Assembly (NCBI GenBank): GCA_035536235.1
Contig: DATLOQ010000048.1
Coordinates: forward strand, 1 to 14,999
From: DATLNF01 sp035536235
GTDB taxonomy: Bacteria; Actinomycetota; Actinomycetes; BP-191
Direction of reading: 5' to 3'
DNA length: 14,999 bases
A model generated the notes under the pieces. The model was given only the letters and a program-made list of their open reading frames with translations. It did not search any database and had not been told where the DNA came from. Both the position numbers and the translations under genes were made by a program. Every line of letters begins with the position of its first letter. Within the stretch, counting starts at the first letter, position 1. This document shows, in pieces, positions 6,671-13,277 of this stretch.

Positions 6671-8175
6671 TGGACCAGACGCAGGGTCTCGGCCGCCCGG
6701 ACCGCGGTCAGCACGGCGGCCGCCTTGGCCCGGCACTCGCGGTCCTCGGCGGCCGGGTCGCTGTCCGCGACGATCCCGGCTCCCGCCTGCACATAGGCGA
6801 TGCCGTCGCGCAGCAGCGCGGTCCGGATCGCGATGCAGGAATCCAGGTCGCCGGCCAGGTCGAGGTAGGCGACCGCGCCGCCGTACAGACCGCGACGGGT
6901 CGGCTCGAGGCCGTCGATGATCTCCATCGCCCGCGGCTTGGGGGCGCCGGAGAGCGTGCCGGCCGGGAAGCAGGCGGCGAGCACGTCGAAGGCGGAGCAG
7001 CCGGCCGACACCGTGCCGACGACGGTCGACACGATGTGCATCACGTGGGAGTAGCGCTCGACCGTCATCAGGTCCACCACGTCGACGGTGCCCGGGTCGC
7101 AGACCCGGCCGAGGTCGTTGCGCCCCAGGTCGACCAGCATGATGTGCTCGGCCCGCTCCTTGGGGTCGGCGAGCAGCCCGGCGGCCAGCGCGGCGTCCTC
7201 CTCGGGCGTGCCGCCGCGCGGCCGGGTGCCGGCGATCGGGTGCAGCAGCGCCCGTCCATGCTCCACCTTGACCAGGGCTTCGGGTGACGAGCCGACGACG
7301 TCGAAGCCGTCGAGGCGCAGCAGGTACATGTAGGGGCTCGGGTTGAGCACGCGCAGCACCCGGTACACGTCGAGGGCGCTCGCCGATGTCGGCACCTCGT
7401 AGCGCTGCGAGAGAACTACCTGGAACGCCTCGCCCGCGCGGATCTGCTTCCGCACCGACTCGACTGCGGCACGGTAGCCGGCAGTGGGTCCCGACGAGGT
7501 GACGGCGCCGACCTCAATGTCGCCGTCGACGGTGGCGACGCTCGGTGGCGAGGGGGCCGCGAGGTCGCGGGTCATCGCCTCGAGCCGGGCGCAGGCGTCG
7601 TCGTACGCCGCGTCGACGCGGGCGTCGGTGTCGTCCCAGTTGACCGCGTTGGCGATCAGCAGCACCGAGGCGTCGGCATGGTCGAGCACCGCGAGGTCGG
7701 TGACGAGGAGGAAGGCCAGCTCGGGCAGCCCCAGGTCGTCCTGGGCGACGGACGGCAGGCGCTCGAGCCGGCGTGCGGCGTCGTAGGCGAGGTAGCCAAC
7801 CAGCCCGCCGGTCAGCGGTGGCAGGCCAGGCAGCGGCTCGGTGCGCAGCAACCGGACGGTCTCGCGCAGCGCGGCCAGCGGGTCACCGCCGCTAGGCAGC
7901 CCGACCGGAGGTGTGCCCAGCCAGTGCGCCTGGCCGTCCCGCTCGGTGAGGGTGGCGGCGCAGCGGGCCCCGACGAAGCTGTAGCGGGACCACACGCCGC
8001 CGTGCTCAGCCGACTCGAGCAGGAAGGTGCCGGGCCGCTCCGCGGCCAGCTTGCGGTAGACGCCGACCGGGGTCTCGCCGTCGGCGAGGAGGCGGCGGGT
8101 GACGGGGATGACCCGCCGGTCCCGGGCCAGCGCGCGGAAAGTGTCGAGGTCAGGAGTGATGACACCGCTCGTCAT
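6667..8175 (-). CDS. trpE: Anthranilate synthase component I
   Basis: A 502-residue chorismate-using enzyme making anthranilate, with ammonia supplied by a TrpG partner not found in this window. The feedback-inhibition elements are intact: LLES at 52-55 and NPSPYMYL at 278-285, both contacting tryptophan in studied enzymes. Catalytic-domain landmarks are PIAGTRPRG (313-321), LVDLGRNDLGRV (347-358), FPAGTLSGAPK (403-413), and the C-terminal QAGAGIVADSDP. It has the ending and length of a stand-alone TrpE, not a TrpEG fusion. PabB or a salicylate synthase is less likely given the trp context. The ATG at 8175 has a poor ribosome-binding site and overlaps by four bases the stop of a possible 19-codon upstream frame. 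The gene overlaps the following membrane-protein gene by four bases. Confidence 0.97.
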   Translation of the reverse strand: MTSGVITPDLDTFRALARDRRVIPVTRRLLADGETPVGVYRKLAAERPGTFLLESAEHGGVWSRYSFVGARCAATLTERDGQAHWLGTPPVGLPSGGDPLAALRETVRLLRTEPLPGLPPLTGGLVGYLAYDAARRLERLPSVAQDDLGLPELAFLLVTDLAVLDHADASVLLIANAVNWDDTDARVDAAYDDACARLEAMTRDLAAPSPPSVATVDGDIEVGAVTSSGPTAGYRAAVESVRKQIRAGEAFQVVLSQRYEVPTSASALDVYRVLRVLNPSPYMYLLRLDGFDVVGSSPEALVKVEHGRALLHPIAGTRPRGGTPEEDAALAAGLLADPKERAEHIMLVDLGRNDLGRVCDPGTVDVVDLMTVERYSHVMHIVSTVVGTVSAGCSAFDVLAACFPAGTLSGAPKPRAMEIIDGLEPTRRGLYGGAVAYLDLAGDLDSCIAIRTALLRDGIAYVQAGAGIVADSDPAAEDRECRAKAAAVLTAVRAAETLRLVQ

Positions 8176-8214
8176 CGCGACGTGGCCCCGGGGCCCACCC
8201 TCTCACTGATCACC

Positions 8215-8250
8215 GGTGTGTTCTCCCGCATCGGTAGAGAACAACACACC
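8215..8250 (-). terminator. Imperfect hairpin in the hisI-trpE gap (terminator or trpE leader structure)
   Basis: GGTGTGTT (8215-8222) pairs with AACACACC (8243-8250), and CTC (8223-8225) with GAG (8237-8239) across a 3-base bulge, with an 11-base loop. It lies 34 bases after the hisI stop and 39 bases before the trpE ATG. It could end the hisI message or act in the trpE leader. The 109-base gap has no reading frame with consecutive tryptophan codons, so a classical leader-peptide attenuator is not supported. Confidence 0.4.
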
Positions 8251-8284
8251 AGAGATGGCTGGCGCACAGTCGGTCGAGAGGATG

Positions 8285-8662
8285 TCAAGGGGCTGGTTGG
8301 CCGACCACGGCAGCCAGTGCTGCGGCGTCGAAGCAGGTCCGGTCGCCGGTGTGGCAGGCGGCGCCCACCTGGTCGACCTTGACGAGGACCGTGTCGCCGT
8401 CGCAGTCCAGGGCGACCGACTTGACCCACTGCTGGTGCCCCGACGTCTCGCCCTTCACCCAGTACTCCCCGCGGCTGCGGCTCCAGTAGGTGCACCGGCC
8501 GGTCGTCAACGTGCGGTGCAGCGCCTCGTCGTCCATCCAGCCGACCATCAGCACCTCGCCGGTGTCCCACTGCTGCGCTACCGCCGGAAACAGACCGTCG
8601 ACGTCGCGCTTGAGGCGCGCGGCGGTGGCCGGGTCGAGCGCGGATCGGCGTACGGCGTCCAT
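8285..8662 (-). CDS. hisI: Phosphoribosyl-AMP cyclohydrolase
   Basis: A 125-residue enzyme that opens the adenine ring of phosphoribosyl-AMP in histidine synthesis. It is single-function, without the HisE pyrophosphohydrolase domain. The family core is complete: VLMVGWMDDEALHRTL (37-52), TYWSRSRGEYWVKGETSGH (58-76), the metal-binding DCDGD (86-90), and CHTGDRTCF (103-111). Cys87, Cys103 and Cys110 are the expected zinc ligands. The ATG at 8662 has a GAGGAT ribosome-binding site; the longer open frame to 8824 crosses the divergent promoter region and is not credible. It is separated from hisF by the ABC exporter and a secreted-protein gene, so it no longer shares the hisHAF operon. It may be co-transcribed with trpE, 109 bases downstream. 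Confidence 0.97.
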   Translation of the reverse strand: MDAVRRSALDPATAARLKRDVDGLFPAVAQQWDTGEVLMVGWMDDEALHRTLTTGRCTYWSRSRGEYWVKGETSGHQQWVKSVALDCDGDTVLVKVDQVGAACHTGDRTCFDAAALAAVVGQPAP

Positions 8663-8801
8663 GCCCCGATCCTCGCACGGCCGCGAGTCGGCTTCGCACC
8701 CGGTACCGTCCGGTGAAACGGTCGCGACCGGGTCGCAGATCCGCTGGCGCGTGGTGGTGACCGGGGCGGCACATACCCCGCCGTAGCGAATCTCACCCCG
8801 A

Positions 8802-8813
8802 TGACGTATGTCA
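8802..8813. promoter_or_regulatory. Palindrome TGACGTATGTCA, possible operator
   Basis: TGAC and GTCA arms flank a 4-base centre, 69 bases before the ATG at 8882 and 140 bases before hisI. The related GATGACGYATG core also occurs 69 bases before the ATG at 4581. The second site has a weaker second arm, so it may be a half-site. No regulator is identified. Confidence 0.3.
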
Positions 8814-8829
8814 CCCGGGGTCATGGCCT

Positions 8830-8841
8830 CATTACGCTGCC
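8830..8841 (+). promoter_or_regulatory. CATTACGCTGCC motif, partner of the copy at 4427-4438
   Basis: This copy matches the other at 11 of 12 positions and has the same orientation relative to its downstream Tat-signal gene. It sits 40 bases before the ATG at 8882. A CGGGGTCA element ends seven bases before it. It is a candidate for a shared promoter element or operator. Confidence 0.3.
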
Positions 8842-8881
8842 ACCAGACCGCGGCACGCGATCAAAACAAGGGGAGCCGAAC

Positions 8882-9511
8882 ATGGCGGACGAGACCACAC
8901 CGAGCACGGGCATGAACCGTCGGGACCTGATGAAGCGCGGTGCGGTGGTCGGCACCGCCGTCTGGGCCGTCCCCGTTGTCGACTCGCTCATGAGTCCAGC
9001 GCACGCCCAGGGTTCACCGGCCGACCTGGGCAGTTGCGGGCGCTTCACCGGAGGAGGCCAGGTCGACGACAACTTGGCCACCGCCGTGAGCGGCGACGAC
9101 GTCGACCTCGGCTTCACGTTGCACTGCAACGTGTTGGCTACTCCGCCGCACCCCCAGAACCTGAACATCCACTTCACCAACATCATCACCGGTGACCGCG
9201 AGCACTTCAAGCTCGAGACCCTGTCACGAGCCGATTGCACCAATCTGCCGACGACGTCGCCGGATGCGCCATTCCGAACCTTCCATGGGGTGGGCACCGG
9301 GAGCGTCGGCAATGGACCAAGCGCCCGAACCGCCGACATCGAGTTCATCTTCACCGACAACAACGAGCCGAGCGCGAGTCCGCCACCCGACCAGGTCAAC
9401 TTGCTGCGGATCACCGACTCCAGCGGCGTGATCCTGCTGCTGGAGGGCTACAACCTCGACCGGGGTAACTTCCAGGCACACCAGGCGACCGGCACCCGCT
9501 CTTGCCCGTAA
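8882..9511 (+). CDS. Tat-exported protein with a single C-rich GRFTGGG-type beta domain
   Basis: A 209-residue secreted protein of unknown function. The ATG at 8882 has an AAGGGGAG ribosome-binding site about six bases upstream. The signal peptide is nearly that of the gene at 3486: NRRDLMKRGAVVGTAVWAVP (Arg13-Arg14), with likely cleavage after AHA (40-42) before Gln43. The mature part opens with CGRFTGGGQVDD (52-63), then GFTLHCN, NLNIHFTN, HFKLETLS, TFHGVGTGSVGNG, IEFIFTDNNEP and a closing GNFQAHQATGTRSCP. I recall this arrangement from a domain found in bacterial secreted proteins (possibly the one called post-COAP-1), but the name is uncertain. Four mature cysteines (52, 82, 119, 208) could form two disulfides, fitting an extracellular location. 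There is no anchor motif. It ends against the ABC exporter at a bidirectional terminator. Confidence 0.87.
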   Translation: MADETTPSTGMNRRDLMKRGAVVGTAVWAVPVVDSLMSPAHAQGSPADLGSCGRFTGGGQVDDNLATAVSGDDVDLGFTLHCNVLATPPHPQNLNIHFTNIITGDREHFKLETLSRADCTNLPTTSPDAPFRTFHGVGTGSVGNGPSARTADIEFIFTDNNEPSASPPPDQVNLLRITDSSGVILLLEGYNLDRGNFQAHQATGTRSCP

Positions 9512-9529
9512 GCTGACGCTCTGTCCTGC

Positions 9530-9559
9530 ACCGCCCGCGGCTCACCGGCCGCGGGCGGT
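9530..9559. terminator. Perfect 12-bp bidirectional terminator shared by convergent genes
   Basis: ACCGCCCGCGGC (9530-9541) is exactly complementary to GCCGCGGGCGGT (9548-9559), with a 6-base loop. The loop begins with the ABC exporter stop codon (9542-9544 on the minus strand), so the right arm lies within the coding sequence. The stem also follows the secreted-protein stop by 18 bases, so it can end both transcripts. Confidence 0.75.
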
Positions 9560-11353
9560 CCAGTTCTGCCACATCGCTGCATAGACGCCGGGCCCGGCGA
9601 CCAACGCCGCATGGGGGCCGCGCTGCACCACCCGACCGTTGTCAAAGACGATGACCTCGTCCGCTGCCTCCGCCGTAGACAACCGGTGCGCGATCGAAAC
9701 CGCCGTGCGCCCCCGGGTCACCCCTTCGAGGGCCCGCTGCAGCCGGGTCTCGGTAGCCGGGTCGACGGCTGAGGTCGCCTCGTCCAGCAGCAGCAGGTCG
9801 GGGTCGGCGACGTAGGCCCGGGCGAGTGCAACTAGCTGCCGCTCCCCCACGGACAGCGAGTCGCCCCGCTCCCCGACCCGGGTGGCCAGGCCGTGCGGCA
9901 GCTGCTCGAGCCAGTCGGCCAGGCCGAGCTCGGTGAAGGTCAGCGCGATGTCCTCGTCGGTGATGCCGGGACGCCCCTGCCGAACGTTGTCGGCGATCGA
10001 GATGTCGAACAGGAAGCCGTCCTGGGGCACCATCACAACGCGCCGCCGGAGGCTGTCGAAGGTGATGTCGAGCAGCGGTACGCCGTTGAGCCGGACCTGG
10101 CCCTCGCTCGGGTCCATCAGCCGGGTCAGCAGCTTGGCGAAAGTCGTCTTGCCGGAGCCGGTCTGTCCGACAACGGCCACCCGCCGCTGAGGTGCGATCT
10201 CCACGTCGACGCCACGCAGCACCGGGGGGCCACTGGGGTAGCGAAAGCCGACACCTTCGAAGCGCACACCCACCGGGCCGGACGGCAGCTCGACCCCGCC
10301 TTCGGGCCGCTCTGCGGGGTCGCGGATGTCGGCCGGCGTGTCGAGCACGCCGAGGATGCGTCGCCAGCCGCTGATCGCCGACTGCGCCTCGCTGAGCACC
10401 TCGGTGGTGATCTGGAGAGGCCCGACGAAGAACGTGACGAGGAACAGGAACGCGACCAGCTGGCCGGCCGTGAGGCTGCCGTCCACCCCGGTCAGCACGC
10501 CGACGACGACCACCCCGGCGGACGCCGCAGCCGCGCTCATCTCCACGACTGCGAACATTGTCGCGGACAGCCGCACTGCCCGGACCTGGGCCGCCGCATG
10601 GCCGTCGACGGCGGTGTCGATCCGCCGAGCCGTCCGTTCCTCGACGCCGTAGGCACGCACCACAGGAGCGGCGACCACGCTCTCGGCGACGGCACCGAGC
10701 ACCTCCCCCACCCGCTGACGTACGACGTCGAACGCCGCGCCCCGTCGCCGGTTGGTGTGCCGTAGCACCACGACCAGCGGCGCGAACACCGCGAGCACCA
10801 CGAGAGTCAACGTCGGGCTGTAGTAGGTCATGATCGCCAGAGCAACGAGCAGCTGTCCGCAGTTGACGACCAGCAGCAGCCCGCCGAACTGCATGAACTG
10901 GCTGATCGTGTCGACGTCGGTCGTCACCCGCGAGACGAGGGCGCCGCGGCGCTCGGCGGCCTGGTGCAGCACGGAGAGGTCGTGCACGTGCCGGAACGCT
11001 CGCACCCGCAGCTCGGACAGCGCCCGCTCGGTGTTGCGGGCCAGCCGCAGGTTCGTGGCATAGCTGGCCAGCGCGGTGACGACGAGCACGGCGGCGGCGA
11101 TCGAAACGGTGCGCTGGATGAAGCCGACGTCGACGCCGCCACCCGGGCGCAGCCCGTGGTCGAGCGACTGCTGGATGACGATGGGGACGACGAGACGCCC
11201 GGCGGTCGCGACCAGCGCGAGCAGGGCGGTGAGGCCGATTCCGTCCCGCAGCTCCGGGGACAACGCCAGGCCGCGCCGCAGCACCCGCCAGCTGCCCTCG
11301 GGTCCCTCGCGAATCCCCAGCGGCGCCTCCGGCACTGCGACACCCGCGCTCAT
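9542..11353 (-). CDS. ABC exporter subunit, fused membrane and ATPase domains (catalytically complete NBD)
   Basis: A 603-residue half-transporter: six-helix type-1 exporter membrane domain (about 30-340) followed by an ATPase domain. ATPase motifs: Walker A GQTGSGKTT (Lys402), Q-loop Gln444, signature LSVGE (500-504, departing from LSGGQ), Walker B LLLLDEATSAVD with catalytic Glu525, and H-loop His556 in IAHRLST. In the partner subunit the Glu and His are replaced but LSGGQ is intact. Together they form the asymmetric pair seen in heterodimeric exporters such as TM287/288 and BmrCD, with one working and one degenerate ATP site. The ATG at 11353 overlaps the partner's stop (ATGA). Substrate is unknown; drug, lipid or peptide are all possible. 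The pair separates hisF from hisI. Confidence 0.93.
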   Translation of the reverse strand: MSAGVAVPEAPLGIREGPEGSWRVLRRGLALSPELRDGIGLTALLALVATAGRLVVPIVIQQSLDHGLRPGGGVDVGFIQRTVSIAAAVLVVTALASYATNLRLARNTERALSELRVRAFRHVHDLSVLHQAAERRGALVSRVTTDVDTISQFMQFGGLLLVVNCGQLLVALAIMTYYSPTLTLVVLAVFAPLVVVLRHTNRRRGAAFDVVRQRVGEVLGAVAESVVAAPVVRAYGVEERTARRIDTAVDGHAAAQVRAVRLSATMFAVVEMSAAAASAGVVVVGVLTGVDGSLTAGQLVAFLFLVTFFVGPLQITTEVLSEAQSAISGWRRILGVLDTPADIRDPAERPEGGVELPSGPVGVRFEGVGFRYPSGPPVLRGVDVEIAPQRRVAVVGQTGSGKTTFAKLLTRLMDPSEGQVRLNGVPLLDITFDSLRRRVVMVPQDGFLFDISIADNVRQGRPGITDEDIALTFTELGLADWLEQLPHGLATRVGERGDSLSVGERQLVALARAYVADPDLLLLDEATSAVDPATETRLQRALEGVTRGRTAVSIAHRLSTAEAADEVIVFDNGRVVQRGPHAALVAGPGVYAAMWQNWTARGR

Positions 11354-13182
11354 GCCGCTGGCTCCCGGTCATCCTCGGCCGGCTCGGTGCCTTCGATGAC
11401 CGGGGGCGCGGCGTCGTACGCCGTGATGAGGCTGGCGTAGGCGGGCCGGCGACCGAGCAGGTCAGTGTGGGTGCCGCGGTCGATGACCCGGCCGCCCATG
11501 ACGAACACCACCTCGTCGGCCATCGCGATGGTGGCCTGGCGGTAGGCGACGACCACGACCGTCGACGGCAGGGCAGCGTCACGCAGTCCATGCAGGATGG
11601 CCGCCTCGACACTCGGGTCGACGCTCGACGTCGCGTCGTCGAGGACGAGCAGCCGGGGTCGGCGGACGAGTGCCCGGGCCAGCGCGATCCGCTGCCGCTG
11701 GCCCCCGGACAGGGTCGCGCCGCGCTCGCCAACGCGCGTGTCGTAGCCGGCCGGTAGATCGCAGATGAAGTCGTGGGCCTGCGCGAGACGGGCGGCTGCC
11801 TCGACGTCGGCGTCGGGCACGTCCGCCCCCAGGGTCAAGTTGCCCCGCACGGTGTCGTCGAAGAGGAACGACTCCTGAAACACCACTGCCGTGTGCGCGG
11901 CGACGCCGCCCTGGCGCAGGTCACGCAGGTCGTCGCCGTCGAGGCGAACCCGGCCGGACCGAGGATCGGCCAGCCGGACGAGCAGCGACGCCGCCGTCGA
12001 CTTCCCGGAGCCGGTCGGCCCGACCACGGCGACGGTGCGGCCCCCCGACGCGTCGAAGCTCACCGCGTGCAGGACGTCCGAGTCGGTGTAGGCGAAGGTC
12101 ACCGCGTCGACATCCACGTGTGCGGGCTCCTGCGACGGAGCGGCGTAGAGGTCGCCGTACGGCAGTGCCCCCTTCGCGTCGAGGACCCGCGACACCCGCT
12201 CCCAGCCGACGACGGAGCGCGGGAGGTCCGCCAGCACCCAGCCGATGCCCCGGATCGGGATCGCGAGCAGGGTGAAGAGATAGCAGATGCGGACGACCTC
12301 ACCGGCATCGACGCTGCCGGAGCGCACGCGGTGGGCGCCGACGAGGAGGACCAGGAGCACGCCGATGTTGGGCAGCGCGTCCATCAGCGGGTCGAACACC
12401 GCGCGCACCCGGCTCACGCCGACCATCTCGTCGCGCAGCCGCTCGCTCACCTCGCGGAAGCGGTCCGCCTCCGCCGCTTCGCGTCCGAGGGTCTTCACCA
12501 CCAGCGCACCGTCGATGCTCTCGTGTGCCACGGATGAGACCTCGCCGCGGAGCTGCTGCGCGCGCATCGCCTTGGGCTGCATCTGCCGGGTGAAGACGAC
12601 GTTGAGCACCGCCAGCGCCGGGAACACGACGAAGCCGACGAGCGAGAGCACCACGTCGGTGAGGACGAGCACCACCGAGGCGATGACGAGCATGACGACG
12701 ACGCCGAAAGAGAACGGCAGCGGGGCGATCGGGTAGAAGACCGCTTCGATGTCGGAGTGGGCGTTGCTCAGCAGCTCCCCGGTCGAGTGCTGGTGGTGCC
12801 ACGACATCGGCAGCCGCAGGTACTGGCGGGTCACTCGCCGGCGGTAGGTGGCCTGCAGCTTGGTCTGCATCACACTGGCCCCGACCCGGCGTACGACGAG
12901 GCCGCACGACTTCACCGCCGCCACCACCAGCAGGAGTGCGACCACCGAGACGAGCGTGCCGCGCTGGGACTCTCCGCTATTGAACGCGGGGAGAATCGCC
13001 CTGTCCGTGACGATTCCCAGAACCACAGCACTGGCGATGGTCGTCGCCGCAAACACCGAAGCACCGAGGGTGGCGATCGCGAAGAGTCGCGGCTCCTCGC
13101 GGATCGCCCGGCCCAGCACCCCGAAGCCCCGCCGGACCACCCGTCCCTCGGCCAGTGGGTCGGACGGCGGCGGCGAGATCAT
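11350..13182 (-). CDS. ABC exporter subunit with degenerate ATPase site
   Basis: A 610-residue half-transporter with a six-helix exporter membrane domain (about 35-320) and a C-terminal ATPase domain. Motifs: Walker A GPTGSGKST (Lys394), Q-loop Gln436, intact signature LSGGQ (491-495), and Walker B LLVLDDATSSVD, in which the catalytic Glu is Asp516. The H-loop His is Tyr547 (VAYRQATI, where VAHRLSTI is normal). Both changes fall in the same nucleotide site, that completed by the partner's altered LSVGE signature, so this site is probably non-hydrolytic. It has an acidic tail of about 20 residues (VIEGTEPAEDDREPAA). The ATG at 13182 has only a weak ribosome-binding site. The gene follows hisF by 95 bases in the same direction, so it may have its own promoter or be read through from the his operon. 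Confidence 0.93.
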   Translation of the reverse strand: MISPPPSDPLAEGRVVRRGFGVLGRAIREEPRLFAIATLGASVFAATTIASAVVLGIVTDRAILPAFNSGESQRGTLVSVVALLLVVAAVKSCGLVVRRVGASVMQTKLQATYRRRVTRQYLRLPMSWHHQHSTGELLSNAHSDIEAVFYPIAPLPFSFGVVVMLVIASVVLVLTDVVLSLVGFVVFPALAVLNVVFTRQMQPKAMRAQQLRGEVSSVAHESIDGALVVKTLGREAAEADRFREVSERLRDEMVGVSRVRAVFDPLMDALPNIGVLLVLLVGAHRVRSGSVDAGEVVRICYLFTLLAIPIRGIGWVLADLPRSVVGWERVSRVLDAKGALPYGDLYAAPSQEPAHVDVDAVTFAYTDSDVLHAVSFDASGGRTVAVVGPTGSGKSTAASLLVRLADPRSGRVRLDGDDLRDLRQGGVAAHTAVVFQESFLFDDTVRGNLTLGADVPDADVEAAARLAQAHDFICDLPAGYDTRVGERGATLSGGQRQRIALARALVRRPRLLVLDDATSSVDPSVEAAILHGLRDAALPSTVVVVAYRQATIAMADEVVFVMGGRVIDRGTHTDLLGRRPAYASLITAYDAAPPVIEGTEPAEDDREPAA

Positions 13183-13277
13183 GGTGCCCCGACCGTACCT
13201 CGGCTGCTACCGCGCTACCCGACCGTCAGCCGACTGAAGATGCTGTCGCCGGCCCTCGGTGGGGGCGGGTGGCGAGG
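13183..13277. other. Short gap between hisF and the ABC exporter
   Basis: 95 bases with no gene. A weak 7-bp inverted repeat (TCGGCTG 13200-13206 with CAGCCGA 13227-13233, 20-base loop) is the only structure seen. A promoter for the ABC genes may lie here, but none is recognisable. Confidence 0.4.

Larger units (their letters stand above)
8663..8881. promoter_or_regulatory. Divergent promoter region between hisI and a Tat-signal gene
   Basis: A 219-base gap between divergent start codons. It contains the near-palindrome TGACGTATGTCA (8802-8813), GATGACGTATG (8800-8810, comparable to GATGACGCATG at 4502-4512), CGGGGTCA at about 8816-8823 and CATTACGCTGCC at 8830-8841. An imperfect stem near hisI pairs ACCCGGT (8698-8704) with ACCGGGT (8727-8733) and inside it ACCGT (8705-8709) with ACGGT (8718-8722). 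No firm -35/-10 pair was recognised. Confidence 0.5.

Noticed and set aside
8176..8284. Classical trp attenuator leader peptide
   Set aside because: No short frame with consecutive Trp codons was found on the minus strand between hisI and trpE.
8283..8288. TTGACA on the minus strand over the hisI stop codon, as a -35 box for trpE
   Set aside because: No -10-like hexamer is found 16 to 18 bases downstream (the bases there are GCGCCA), so the single hexamer is not enough to call a promoter.
8663..8824. N-terminal extension of hisI to 8824
   Set aside because: It would read through the divergent promoter region, and the family start with a ribosome-binding site is at 8662.
9642..11732. 696-codon minus-strand frame across both ABC genes
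   Set aside because: It is in a different frame from two intact ABC subunits and reads as low-complexity Arg/Ala/Gly-rich sequence, a composition shadow.
13200..13233. Inverted repeat TCGGCTG/CAGCCGA between hisF and the ABC genes as a terminator
   Set aside because: The stem is only 7 bp with a 20-base loop, too weak to claim.
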